The translations under genes and the position numbers were made by a program. The notes beneath the pieces were generated by a model, which ran no database searches, was not told the origin of the DNA, and saw only the letters and a program-made list of their open reading frames with translations. Below are positions 42,919 through 51,736 of a DNA stretch of 64,000 nucleotides, in pieces. Every line of letters begins with the position of its first letter. The first letter of the stretch is position 1. This DNA is from Acanthochromis polyacanthus. Lineage: Eukaryota; Chordata; Actinopteri; Pomacentridae. The DNA lies in the NCBI RefSeq assembly GCF_021347895.1, contig NC_067135.1:434001-498000 (forward strand). The letters run 5' to 3'.

Positions 42919-45162
42919 ATGGATGGATGGACGGTGGTAAGACGGGGCAGGAAACGCCCACGCACCCGTCCACAGGATTGGGACTGGGGTCCCGAGGTTG
43001 GTAATGGGTGGATGGACCGTGCACCATCCTTCTCCCTAGGGAGGGGAAGCTTTCCTCGTCCTAACCGGCCAGTGCCTCCCCCTGCGCCGCCTCGGTACCC
43101 CAGTCCTCCGGCCCCTACTTATGCGGAGGTAGTCCGAGGATGGAACCCTAGGCCACCTCAAAGGTGGGTTTCTCCTCGTGGTAGAGGTCCTGGGGCGGGA
43201 CCACAATACAATCGGGGTGGAACTTGGCCCCAACCAAGGGTTCCGCAATATTCAGGACCTCAAAATTATGGAGGGTCTTTTTATCCTCCGCCCCCCCGTG
43301 GGAGGCAGGACACCTGGAGGAGGCCTTCCCCACGCAGGGGCAGTCCTGGGGTTCGTATGGAAAGAGCTACTCCCCAATTTAGGAAATTAGCTCGTAAAAT
43401 GCATGCGATAATTAAAACTACGCATCATTTAAAAAATGTTAAAAATGCCTCAACAGAGGGCAAGGAGGAACCCCGGATGATTGCCAGGACGGTGGAAACC
43501 CTATCCACCATGATTCGTCCGGCCATTCCCACACAAAAAACTAGGGACCTTATTGTTGGGAATGCAAAGCAATGGGGTTTCACCACCTACCTCATTTTGT
43601 CCCAACATTATGAGGAGGTTTTGGATGTTTTGCTGGAAGAACTGAAAGACCTTATCATTCCAAATTGGAAGGGGGCCTTAGAGGTCGCGATCCGCTGGGC
43701 TAAACGTAACCTCTCTCGCATCACCAGGGAGGTTATTGAAGAAGCAGAGACTTCGATTACGGTCGCGTTGAGTGTTGCTGCTCCGGGAGACCAGCCGGTA
43801 GCTCCGGTTGAGCAGTCCACCGCTGAACAGCGGACGGAAACCTCAAGTCAGACGCAGTCTCCAACAACGGTAGTGGTCATGGAACCAGCACCGATAGTGC
43901 CCAGACACCAAACCACCGTAGAGAGCCAAACAGGGAGTCCACATCAACCTTTAAGGATGACCTCTGTGGCTACAATGACGGAACCGGTGGTTAAGGCTCA
44001 AGATTGGAGTTCTCCTGTAGTGGCACTACCACCTAGACCACCCAGGGAAGTGCAGAGGCCACCTCAGGGCTACATCCTTTGGGATTCGGACTCGGAACAT
44101 GAAGAGTTCGCTCTGTGCACTACCCCAATAGAGAATTCCACTCATGCACAAGTTAGGGCCATTTTTGAGGCACTCAGGGATGAACAGGAGAGGGAGAAAG
44201 CGCAGGCGTTGGAACAGGCGCGACGAGCACTCTTAAGAGAAATTGAGGCTCAAGAAGAACCGAGTCATGGTGCATCGCCTGCGCGTCCCCTTTCTCCTGT
44301 ACAACCAACACGGGAGGAATTATCTGAGCCTGCGCGTCCCCCTTCTCCTGTACAGCGAACGCGGGAGGAATTGCCTGGGCCTGCGCGTCCTCCTTCTCCG
44401 GTACAGTCAGGCCGGGAGGAAGCACCTCAGCCTGTGCGTCCCTTGTCCCCCGCACAGCCAGCTCAGGAGGAATCACCTGAACCTGTGCGTCCTTTGTCTC
44501 CTGTGCAGTCAGCCCAGGAGGACTCACCGGAGTCTGTACAAAGACCTGCCTTGCGAACACCCTACAACCCTTTTTGGTCTTCCACTTCGGATGAAGAATC
44601 CCCGCCACGCAGATTCAGTGTGTTTAGGCATAAAAATACTCAGAGGAAATTAACTGAGTGGACTTTGAAAGTGACCAAGAAGTGGTTGTGGATGGGAGAC
44701 TCAAATTTGTGTCACCTTCCGGACCACGATGTGGAGGACCTGCAAATTGAAAGTTTTCCGGGGGCCAATTTTCGACACGCCCAGTCCCTTTTGGAAAAAA
44801 CAGTACCACCGACAGGTCTGGTGGTCGAGAAGGTGCTTTTGTCGTTTGGGATTAACAGTAGGGCCAACAAAACCAAGGAGACCACTGTTAAGAATTTGCA
44901 AGGGGCAATTAGAGCCACCAAGAGGGCGTTCCCCTATTCGGAAATATGGATCCCCTTGGTGAATTACTCTTCTGCTCTCCCGATGGAAGAGCAAGAAAAT
45001 TTGGACCTACTGAACGAACATCTTATGAGGAACATGCCGTTTATTCCTCTCCTGCCGGAGAATCTTTTCTCCACATGTGAAGATGACGTCCACTGGACAA
45101 CACAGACAGGACAGGAAATGTTCGCTCATTGGTGGGAGTATTTAAACCCCTGCACCCCCTGA
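42919..45162 (+). CDS. Penelope-like ORF1 with C-terminal SGNH/GDSL-esterase-like domain
   Basis: Intact 747-codon frame. Residues 1-150 are basic and Pro/Gly/Arg-rich (MDGWTVVRRGRKRPRTRP start, GWMDRAPSFS, NRPVPPPAPPRYPSP), suggesting nucleic-acid binding. Residues about 155-285 are predicted helical (LARKMHAIIKTTHHLKNV, LDVLLEELKDLIIPNWK). Residues about 450-545 hold five copies of a 17-residue repeat (RPPSPVQRTREELPGPA). The C-terminal 160 residues carry SGNH blocks: WMGDSNL (nucleophile Ser), ESFPGANFRHAQ (oxyanion Gly), LSFGINSR (block III Asn) and EDDVHWT (Asp-x-x-His). PLE units with such an ORF1 are unusual; rotifer terminons carry GDSL esterases. The ATG is the first after the promoter and matches starts in five other families. 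The frame ends just after a slippery site into ORF2. Confidence 0.88.
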   Translation: MDGWTVVRRGRKRPRTRPQDWDWGPEVGNGWMDRAPSFSLGRGSFPRPNRPVPPPAPPRYPSPPAPTYAEVVRGWNPRPPQRWVSPRGRGPGAGPQYNRGGTWPQPRVPQYSGPQNYGGSFYPPPPRGRQDTWRRPSPRRGSPGVRMERATPQFRKLARKMHAIIKTTHHLKNVKNASTEGKEEPRMIARTVETLSTMIRPAIPTQKTRDLIVGNAKQWGFTTYLILSQHYEEVLDVLLEELKDLIIPNWKGALEVAIRWAKRNLSRITREVIEEAETSITVALSVAAPGDQPVAPVEQSTAEQRTETSSQTQSPTTVVVMEPAPIVPRHQTTVESQTGSPHQPLRMTSVATMTEPVVKAQDWSSPVVALPPRPPREVQRPPQGYILWDSDSEHEEFALCTTPIENSTHAQVRAIFEALRDEQEREKAQALEQARRALLREIEAQEEPSHGASPARPLSPVQPTREELSEPARPPSPVQRTREELPGPARPPSPVQSGREEAPQPVRPLSPAQPAQEESPEPVRPLSPVQSAQEDSPESVQRPALRTPYNPFWSSTSDEESPPRRFSVFRHKNTQRKLTEWTLKVTKKWLWMGDSNLCHLPDHDVEDLQIESFPGANFRHAQSLLEKTVPPTGLVVEKVLLSFGINSRANKTKETTVKNLQGAIRATKRAFPYSEIWIPLVNYSSALPMEEQENLDLLNEHLMRNMPFIPLLPENLFSTCEDDVHWTTQTGQEMFAHWWEYLNPCTP
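43010..43066 (+). ncRNA. Conserved 3' block inside ORF1, unit B
   Basis: GGATGG-ACCGTGCA-CCATCC hairpin (43010-43029), CTCCC-TA-GGGAG hairpin, then CCTAACC. At the second copy (48497-48553) the same block is followed by CCCTAA repeats in place of ORF1. Confidence 0.7.
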
Positions 45163-45181
45163 ATCCCAGTCAGGAGGGGGT
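45141..45181 (+). promoter_or_regulatory. Predicted -1 frameshift signal, unit B
   Basis: Heptamer TTTAAAC at 45141-45147 (zero-frame TTA AAC), 6-nt spacer CCCTGC, then stem ACCCCC/GGGGGT (45154/45176) extended by TGA/TCA across a GGA bulge. The ORF1 stop TGA lies within the stem, 13 nt after the heptamer. After slippage the frame reads FKPLHPLNPSQEGV, matching unit A. Confidence 0.85.
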
Positions 45182-47372
45182 AGAGGGTTTATGCTCTACC
45201 AAAACACAAGATGTGGTGGTATTGGCAAAAAATTTTACCCTCACTCAAGCACAACGTCAGTTACTTAGTAGGGGACTATCCTTTGTCCCAACCCCTATTA
45301 TGGGCAAATTTCATAAACACAATTTGGAATTGGATATGCAAAATTATCACAGGAAAGTTAAATTGGCTACTTACTATAGAGACGAGGAGGATGGCACGAT
45401 ACCACCATTTGTCGGACCCTCGGATTGGTCGCCCCAGTTGGAGGACCTGCCACGAGAGGTCAAATTATTGATCGAACATGATTTGAGATCTTTTACAAAC
45501 TATTTTAAATTCATTACAGAGGAAAACAACATATCAGGGTCCGAAAGGGTAGCCTTGATGGAATTACAAAGTTACAAACATGTAGTTATTAAACCTGCTG
45601 ACAAAGGTTCAGCGGTGGTTATCCTGAGTAGGGAACAATACATATTTGAGGTTGAACGTCAATTGAATGACACTACATATTACAAAAAATTGGACAAACC
45701 TATATTCTGGGAGACGGTCCCCATAGTGGCGGACATCTTGGAAACCTTAAAAAAGAAAAAATTCATTAATGCAAAACAAAAAAAGTACTTGATGGGCAAT
45801 CTGGAACCTAGGGAACGTAGATTTTATATCTTACCCAAAATTCATAAGGCTCCTGAGAAATGGACAATTCCATTTGAGGTCCCTCCGGGTAGACCAATTG
45901 TTTCCGACTGCGGGAGTGAAACTTATTACACTGCAGAATATTTGGATTATTATTTGAATCCCCTTTCGGTTCGTCATAAATCATATGTTAAAGATACGTA
46001 TAATTTCATTGAGATAGTTAAAAACATTAGGATTTCATCTGACTTTTTCTTTTTTTCGATGGATGTTGAGGCTTTATATACCAACATCCCAATTAAAACC
46101 GGAATTGATTGTATAAAAAGAATATTTAGTGAGCATCCTGATCCGACAAGACCAGAGGAGGAGCTCCTAAAATTGTTAGAAATAAATTTGACACGGAATG
46201 ATTTCATGTTTAATGATAAATTTTATTTACAAATAAAAGGCACGGCTATGGGCAAGAAATTTGCGCCGGCCTATGCCAATATTTTCATGGCATATTGGGA
46301 AAAAGAGGCGTTGGCCAAATGTAAAAAACAACCGGAACAATACCTTAGGTACTTAGACGACATTTGGGGAATTTGGACCGGGACGGAGCAAGAATTTCAG
46401 GAATTTGTAGACACTTTGAATTCTCATGATCAGTCTATTAAATTACAATTTGAAATAAATAGGGAAAGGATTAATTTTCTGGACACAACTGTGTTTAAAG
46501 GATCGGATTTTCAGAAAACAAAAAAATTGGATGTGAAACTTTATTTCAAGAGTACGGATACTCACGCCCTTTTACATAAGGAAAGCTTCCATCCTAGGCA
46601 TACGTTTTCAGGTCTAATTAAGTCACAGTTACTTAGATTTAAACGAATATGCACTAAGGATGAATATTTTTGGGAAGCGGTGAAAACATTGTTCAGGGCA
46701 TTGCGAAATAGGGGTTATTCCCGGACTTTTTTAAGAAAATGTTTACGAACTTTTCGACAGGACACAAGAAGGGAAGACAATGTTAAATTGCTCCCTTTAA
46801 TTACTACTTTTTCTACAACAAGCATAACATTAAATAGGCAATTGAAAGATAACTTTGCAAAAATTATGGGAAAAGTGGATATTATTCCGAACTGTAAAGT
46901 TATTTCAGCTTACAGGCGGAATAAGAATCTCAGAGATCTACTGGTTCATGCGAAATTGCGCCCTTTGACGGTTGCAAAACCTTTACTTATTGGAAAACAA
47001 TTTGTTCACCTGACACATGTTAAAAATGCCCGTAATGGCAGTGTGAGTAGGATCCGTCAGGGATTCACTCCAAAATCGGAGAATTGTGTTTATATTATTT
47101 TTTGTGCAAAGTGTGGTATGAAATATGTTGGTGAGACCAAAAACAATCTGTCCATTCGTATGTACCAGCATCGGTACAATGTCAGAAACAAAAAAGAAAT
47201 GGACACGCTTTTTGTTACGCATTTTTTAAGACATGGTTGGCATGCAGCTAAAATTGGGGGATTGGAAAGAAATAGGGGGTGGACTGATTGGGAGAGGAAA
47301 AAGAGGGAGAGGTATTGGATATTTCTATTGGGCACAAGGGAACCATTTGGCCTCAACATTAAACGCAATTAG
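45141..47372 (+). CDS. Penelope-like reverse transcriptase with GIY-YIG endonuclease (ORF2)
   Basis: Intact frame in -1 phase to ORF1, stop TAG at 47370. No ATG occurs near its beginning (first is about 45300), so expression by frameshifting is likely. The N-terminus has LLSRGLSFVPTP. The fingers have VIKPADKGSAVVILSREQYI, YILPKIHKAPEKW and PPGRPIVSDCGSETYY. RT motifs: A FSMDVEALYTNI, B IKGTAMGKKFAPAYANIFMA, C YLRYLDDIWGIW (catalytic D-D), D INFLDTTV. The C-terminal 110 residues are a GIY-YIG nuclease of PLE type: VYIIFCAKCGMKYVGETKN (with the C-x-x-C insertion), R in RMYQHR, and His in FLRHGW. Full PLE length. It would copy element RNA by target-primed synthesis. Confidence 0.95.
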   Translation, partial: FKPLHPLNPSQEGVEGLCSTKTQDVVVLAKNFTLTQAQRQLLSRGLSFVPTPIMGKFHKHNLELDMQNYHRKVKLATYYRDEEDGTIPPFVGPSDWSPQLEDLPREVKLLIEHDLRSFTNYFKFITEENNISGSERVALMELQSYKHVVIKPADKGSAVVILSREQYIFEVERQLNDTTYYKKLDKPIFWETVPIVADILETLKKKKFINAKQKKYLMGNLEPRERRFYILPKIHKAPEKWTIPFEVPPGRPIVSDCGSETYYTAEYLDYYLNPLSVRHKSYVKDTYNFIEIVKNIRISSDFFFFSMDVEALYTNIPIKTGIDCIKRIFSEHPDPTRPEEELLKLLEINLTRNDFMFNDKFYLQIKGTAMGKKFAPAYANIFMAYWEKEALAKCKKQPEQYLRYLDDIWGIWTGTEQEFQEFVDTLNSHDQSIKLQFEINRERINFLDTTVFKGSDFQKTKKLDVKLYFKSTDTHALLHKESFHPRHTFSGLIKSQLLRFKRICTKDEYFWEAVKTLFRALRNRGYSRTFLRKCLRTFRQDTRREDNVKLLPLITTFSTTSITLNRQLKDNFAKIMGKVDIIPNCKVISAYRRNKNLRDLLVHAKLRPLTVAKPLLIGKQFVHLTHVKNARNGSVSRIRQGFTPKSENCVYIIFCAKCGMKYVGETKNNLSIRMYQHRYNVRNKKEMDTLFVTHFLRHGWHAAKIGGLERNRGWTDWERKKRERYWIFLLGTREPFGLNIKRN

Positions 47373-47426
47373 TTGAATCTTGATGTGGCCCAAATCCCTA
47401 AACCTAACCTCTCAGGAGTTTCTAAT

Positions 47427-48553
47427 CCTAACCCTGACCTCTTCCTAACCCTAACCTTAAGTCCTCCCCCTTACCTTAACCATAACCCCTACCCTATCCC
47501 TAACCTTAACTTCTCCCCTTACTCTAACTCTAACCCCAATCCGAATCCTAACCCTAACCTTAACCCTTTCCCCAAGCCCTAACCCCAACCCTTACTAACC
47601 CTAACCCCAACCCTTATCTTGGCCCTAACCCTAACACACTGTTAAAAACATTTATACAGTAAAAAAATTTTAATAAATATTGGATGTTCTAAAAAATATA
47701 AATATTGGATTTTCTAAAAATATAAATATTGGATTTTCTACAAATACAAATAGGGTCAAGACTATACTAAAAAATTAATTTAATTTGACAAGACAAGGGT
47801 TAAAAATTATTGGATTCTTATAAATAGGGTTAAAAACTATGATACTATTTCATTTGGCAAACAAAGGGTTAAAGAATTATATATTAATACTTAATTCATG
47901 TTAAAAACGGTTATGGAATTTTTTGGAGGTTAAAATTGGTTAAAAAGGGAATTCATAGGAATAGGGATGCTTTAAAACAAGGGGATATACAAATTCAGTT
48001 AAAAGACGATTGAAAACTAAAAAGACGACTGAAAATATAAAAGACGATTGAAAATTTAAAAAGACGATTGAAAATGGTATATTTAAAAACTGCTGCAGAA
48101 AGCTCATTTGGAAGCTGACTGCCGATGAGTGAACATCACTTCCACTGCAGAGCCAACTTCCAGTTATTTGTGTGCTGTTTTTTCACCTGAGGAAGACCGT
48201 TTACGGTCGAAACGTCGTGATTTATTTTGTTTTACAGCACACCTTCTTTAGTTCATTGTTTTATTTTATTTAAAAACCTTTGGAATTTTATTTTTTTACT
48301 TACAACATAAAAAACATTTCTTTTTTGGTTTACCTTTCTATTTGAAAGCGCTTTTAGTTGTTTGCTGTTTTTTTAAAAAAATAAATAGAAAAAAACAGCA
48401 TAAAAATGGATGGATGGACGGTGGTAAGACGGGGCAGGAAACGCCCACGCACCCGTCCACAGGATTGGGACTGGGGTCCCGAGGTTGGTAATGGGTGGAT
48501 GGACCGTGCACCATCCTTCTCCCTAGGGAGGGGAAGCTTTCCTCGTCCTAACC
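47427..48553 (+). repeat. Unit B direct repeat (pseudo-LTR), right
   Basis: Copy of 41940-43066 with no difference seen by eye. It carries a second promoter, hammerhead and truncated ORF1 start. Confidence 0.92.
48170..48242 (+). ncRNA. Hammerhead ribozyme, unit B right repeat
   Basis: Identical to 42683-42755; predicted cut after 48216. With the upstream copy it would release a monomer of 5487 nt from unit B RNA. Confidence 0.78.
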
Positions 48554-48592
48554 CTAACCCTAACCCTAACCCTAACCCTAACCCTGACCCCA
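48406..48592 (+). pseudogene. ORF1 N-terminal fragment ending in telomeric repeat
   Basis: The first 49 codons equal those of unit B ORF1. At 48548 the sequence becomes (CCCTAA)n, translated as Pro-Asn dipeptides. Confidence 0.85.
48548..48592. repeat. (CCCTAA)n tract
   Basis: Six to seven perfect CCCTAA units, then CCCTGACC and diverged sequence. Confidence 0.95.
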
Positions 48593-49605
48593 AAATCCTA
48601 ACCTTAACCCCAAGGGCTGGTTCCCTAACCCTAACCCCGCCCCCTAACCCTAAGCCCACCCCCATCCCTCTTTAAAAACTAAGTAAGTGTTAAAAACCAA
48701 GTAAGAGTATTTGAAAACTAAGTAAAAGTGTTAAAAACCAAGTATGGGTTGTTAAAAACTAAGTAAGTGTATTTAAAACCTAAGTGTGGGATGTAACAAA
48801 CTAAATATAGTTGATGGAAACGCCTAGTGAGGCTCATTTTGCTTTGGGACTTCGGGGTGGCAACATCTCCGGGACCTTGCTCCCGGGGATTTTTGTATGG
48901 GGATAGTGTGCAGGGCCTGAGGAAGACCCGAAAGGAGGTCGAAACGTAGCCCCTATGCACACTATATAAAAAACAAGTCGACTACCGGGGGGGGAGGGTT
49001 TTATTGAAGTCCATGTAAATATGTACATAGTTCGTTGGTTGCTGTAAAAAAATCCTAAGAAGAGGCATTAAAAACAAGCTAAAAAATCCAATTCATATGC
49101 TAAGTAGAGCTATTAAAAACAAGTTGTTTAAATTCATAGGCTAAATACAGTCAATTTAAAAACAGTCTATACTTACCTTGTGTACTTACCTGGACCACGG
49201 GAACCTGTAAAAAAGAGAAGAGCACTTTAATTACTTACCTGTTTTAAATTAAAGGGTAGAACCCAAGAAGCGTGTCCCCTATCGAAGAGGTAGACCCAAG
49301 AAGCGTGTCACCTGTAAAAGAAAAGGAATAAGCCAAGTCGGTTATTACGAAGAGGTAGACCCAAGAAGCGTGTCACCTGTTAAAGAAAAGGAATAAGCCA
49401 AGTCGGTTATTAACGAAGCTAAATTGAGCATGACTAGTTACAGTGCTTTTCTAAAATAAGCCAGGGGCTGTGGGTCTTGTGAGCCCATTTGGTGGTGGCC
49501 TGGGTCCCTGGTGGTGGACCTCAAGCCGGGGATGGACAGTGCACCAAGGTTCCCCTCACAGGAGGGGGCCGAATATATAAATCCTAACCCTAACCCTAAC
49601 CCTAA
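48554..49605 (+). mobile_element. Family G unit, right copy
   Basis: Non-coding unit: spacer with AAAAACTAAGTAAGTGTT repeats (48675-48780), TATA 48806, initiator 48836, hammerhead, antisense splice cassette (49204-49190), GGGTAGACCC-type boxes (49255-49380) and 3' block (49530-49590) ending in (CCCTAA)4, which joins abruptly to the D array at 49606. Confidence 0.8.
48906..48962 (+). ncRNA. Hammerhead ribozyme, family G
   Basis: Outer stem GTGTGC/GCACAC, inner GGGC/GCCC, CTGAGGA, stem II GACC/GGTC, GAAACGTA; predicted cut after 48948. Confidence 0.77.
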
Positions 49606-49606
49606 C
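49530..49606 (+). ncRNA. Conserved 3' block plus telomeric tract, family G
   Basis: GGATGGACAGTGCACC, hairpin CCCCTC-ACAG-GAGGGG (49552-49567), then four CCCTAA units from 49583. The inverted copy is at 33065-33000. Confidence 0.7.
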
Positions 49607-49881
49607 CTGAAAAAAGGAAAAAACAATTAGTATAAACCAAATTAGGAATAACCAAAATATACTTACCTTGATCTGGACCTGCAAAAACCTGTAAAAAGAA
49701 GAAAAAACAATTAATAAACAAGCAAAACAGTAAAAAACCAAATTGGGAATATTCTAAAAACCTAAAACAAATAGAAAACAAATTCGAAGGGGGCGGAGAC
49801 AATGAGGCTATATAAAGGAGGACAGCACAGGGAGCTCATTTGGGGATAGTAGTTCAAAGGGGAAACAGCTCTGAGTAAAGC

Positions 49882-49940
49882 GGGTGACCCACGCCTGATG
49901 AAGGCCAAAATAGGGCCGAAACGTAGCGCTAAGGGCACCC
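49882..49940 (+). ncRNA. Hammerhead ribozyme, family D copy 1
   Basis: Best match to consensus: outer GGGTG/CACCC, inner CGC/GCG, core CTGATGA (49895), stem II GGCC/GGCC with loop AAAATAG, GAAACGTA; predicted cut after 49925. Promoter TATA 49809, initiator 49838. Confidence 0.82.
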
Positions 49941-50120
49941 AGCAAAGGCCTATTATGGGATGGCTACATGAATAGGGTAAATAATAGGGTTTTTGATTTT
50001 AATAAATATAAAAACAAATACTAAATAGTAACTATAAAAAACACTATTAAATTATGTATACAAAGCCTAAGTGGGCAGTTGATGAGGGCAAGTAGAGCCA
50101 GGGTGGGGTGCCCTTCGGGG

Positions 50121-50212
50121 GGATGGACCGTGCACCAGGCCCCTCAGGGAGCTTATGGCTTCCTGGGGGGCCACGGCCCTCTGTAATGGAGGGCTTTTCC
50201 CTAATACCTATC
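50121..50212 (+). ncRNA. Conserved 3' block, family D
   Basis: GGATGGACCGTGCACC, a long hairpin from GGCCCC (50138) to GGGGCC (50172) with AGGGAGC/GCTTCCT inside, a second hairpin GCCCTC/GGAGGGC, then CCTATCCAGCCAGTGCC. Copies at 51917, 53713, 55509 and 57304; the last one switches at CCTAA into CCCTAA/CCCTGA repeats. Confidence 0.7.
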
Positions 50213-51031
50213 CAGCCAGTGCCTCCCTCCGTTTAGCTTCGGCGGGAGCATCCCACCCCTCCTAAAAATCTAACCCTTACCCATTCCTATTCCCTAACCT
50301 TAACCACAGCCCCTTGCCCTGATACCTAAGCCCTGACCCTAACCCCAATCACTAACCTTAACCCCAATCCACTACTTAAGCCCTAACCTTAAGGACCCTC
50401 CCCTACCTAATCCTAAACCTAAATAATTGGAGGTTAAAAATTTAAAAATAATTGGGGAAACACATCTAAAAACAAGAGGTCAAGGGTTAAAAACATTGGA
50501 AATTCTTTGGGTACAAAAGGTCAAAGGTTAAAAATAATTCAAAGGTTAAAAATGATTGTAGTTCATGGGGATTCAGGTTTTAACATTTCATCTGGTTTAA
50601 AAACAGTCACATTGGTGAAAAATGTTTGAAAATAGTTTTATTTGGAGCCTAAATCGAGGGATGAATATTAACCACAACATGAGGAAAAATCTTACAGACG
50701 GAAAAGTTTGGAGTTGAGGCAAGAAGCATTGGCAGGTCTACAAGCTAAATTAAGTTTAATAATACCCCTAAGAACGAATATGAGTCAAAATAAAGGGAAG
50801 TATGCCAAATCGGCGCAAGCTCAAGCAGAGCTAATTCAAGCCAATCGCCAATTGCTAACATGAAAAATAATTTCAAGAAGTTGGCTGATTCTTCTATGGG
50901 GCGGGGAAGATGTCAAGCCTAAGATGGAAGCACAAAGAACAATTATGTTTAAAACAATTCACCAACAGTTTGACAAAATTGGACACCAAGAAAGGAAAAA
51001 CCTGAAAACCAATACTTACCTGAACACTTAC

Positions 51032-51052
51032 CTTAATCCGGACCGGGAAAAC
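51032..51052 (-). other. Antisense splice-like cassette (21-nt pseudo-exon)
   Basis: On the minus strand, polypyrimidine tract plus cag, 21 nt (GTTTTCCCGGTCCGGATTAAG), then gtaagtg. Similar cassettes lie at 51381-51402 and 51462-51483 and recur in each D unit. E-type cassettes are at 58625-58652 and 60156-60183, and a G-type cassette at 49190-49204. Confidence 0.55.
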
Positions 51053-51677
51053 CTGTAAAAAAGGAAAAAACAATTAGGAACAACAAACCAAATTAGGAAC
51101 AATTAACTTAAAGGGAAAAAGTGTTTTGATTATTTACTTGATAGTAGGTTCAAAGGGTAGACCCAAGGCGGGTCCCCTTTGGAACCAAAAGTATGTAAAG
51201 GGTAGACCCAAGTACCGGATCCCCTGAAGGGTCGAACCGGGAAGCGGGTCCCCTATGTTGTCTAAAATATGTAAAGGGGAGACCCAAGTAGCGGATCCCC
51301 CAAGGGTTGAACCGTGAAGCGCGTCCCCTAATTGGCTAAACTAAATTAAGTAATTAAAACAATTTTTTTTAAACACTTACCTGTATTTGGACCTGACAAA
51401 ACCTGAAAAAAGGAAAAAACAATTAGTATAAACCAAATTAGGAATAACCAAAATATACTTACCTTGATCTGGACCTGCAAAAACCTGTAAAAAGAAGAAA
51501 AAACAATTAATAAACAAGCAAAACAGTAAAAAACCAAATTGGGAATATTCTAAAAACCTAAAACAAATAGAAAACAAATTCGAAGGGGGCGGAGACAATG
51601 AGGCTATATAAAGGAGGACAGCACAGGGAGCTCATTTGGGGATAGTAGTTCAAAGGGGAAACAGCTCTGAGTAAAGC

Positions 51678-51736
51678 GGGTGACCCACGCCTGATGAAGG
51701 CCAAAATAGGGCCGAAACGTAGCGCTAAGGGCACCC
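51678..51736 (+). ncRNA. Hammerhead ribozyme, family D copy 2
   Basis: Identical to copy 1; predicted cut after 51721. TATA 51605, initiator 51634. Confidence 0.82.

Larger units (their letters stand above)
41940..43066 (+). repeat. Unit B direct repeat (pseudo-LTR), left
   Basis: Contains degenerate CCCTAA DNA (to about 42155), AT-rich spacer with TTAAAAAC and AAAGACGATTGAAAA motifs, TATATTTAAA, initiator, hammerhead, hairpin motif (42847-42880) and the first 49 codons of ORF1. Confidence 0.9.
41940..48553 (+). mobile_element. Penelope-like element, unit B (apparently intact)
   Basis: Direct repeats 41940-43066 and 47427-48553 (1127 bp, offset 5487) look identical, which implies a recent copy. 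The repeat starts in CCCTAA-type DNA and ends at CCTAACC within ORF1. Between them are two open 747-codon frames joined by a -1 frameshift signal. Beyond the second repeat, at 48548, perfect CCCTAA units begin where the first copy continues into ORF1 (CCTAACCGGCCAGTGCC). Confidence 0.92.

Noticed and set aside
45129..45140. TTG start codon for ORF2
   Set aside because: A non-ATG start is unlikely for this mRNA, and the conserved slippery heptamer a few bases on explains expression better.
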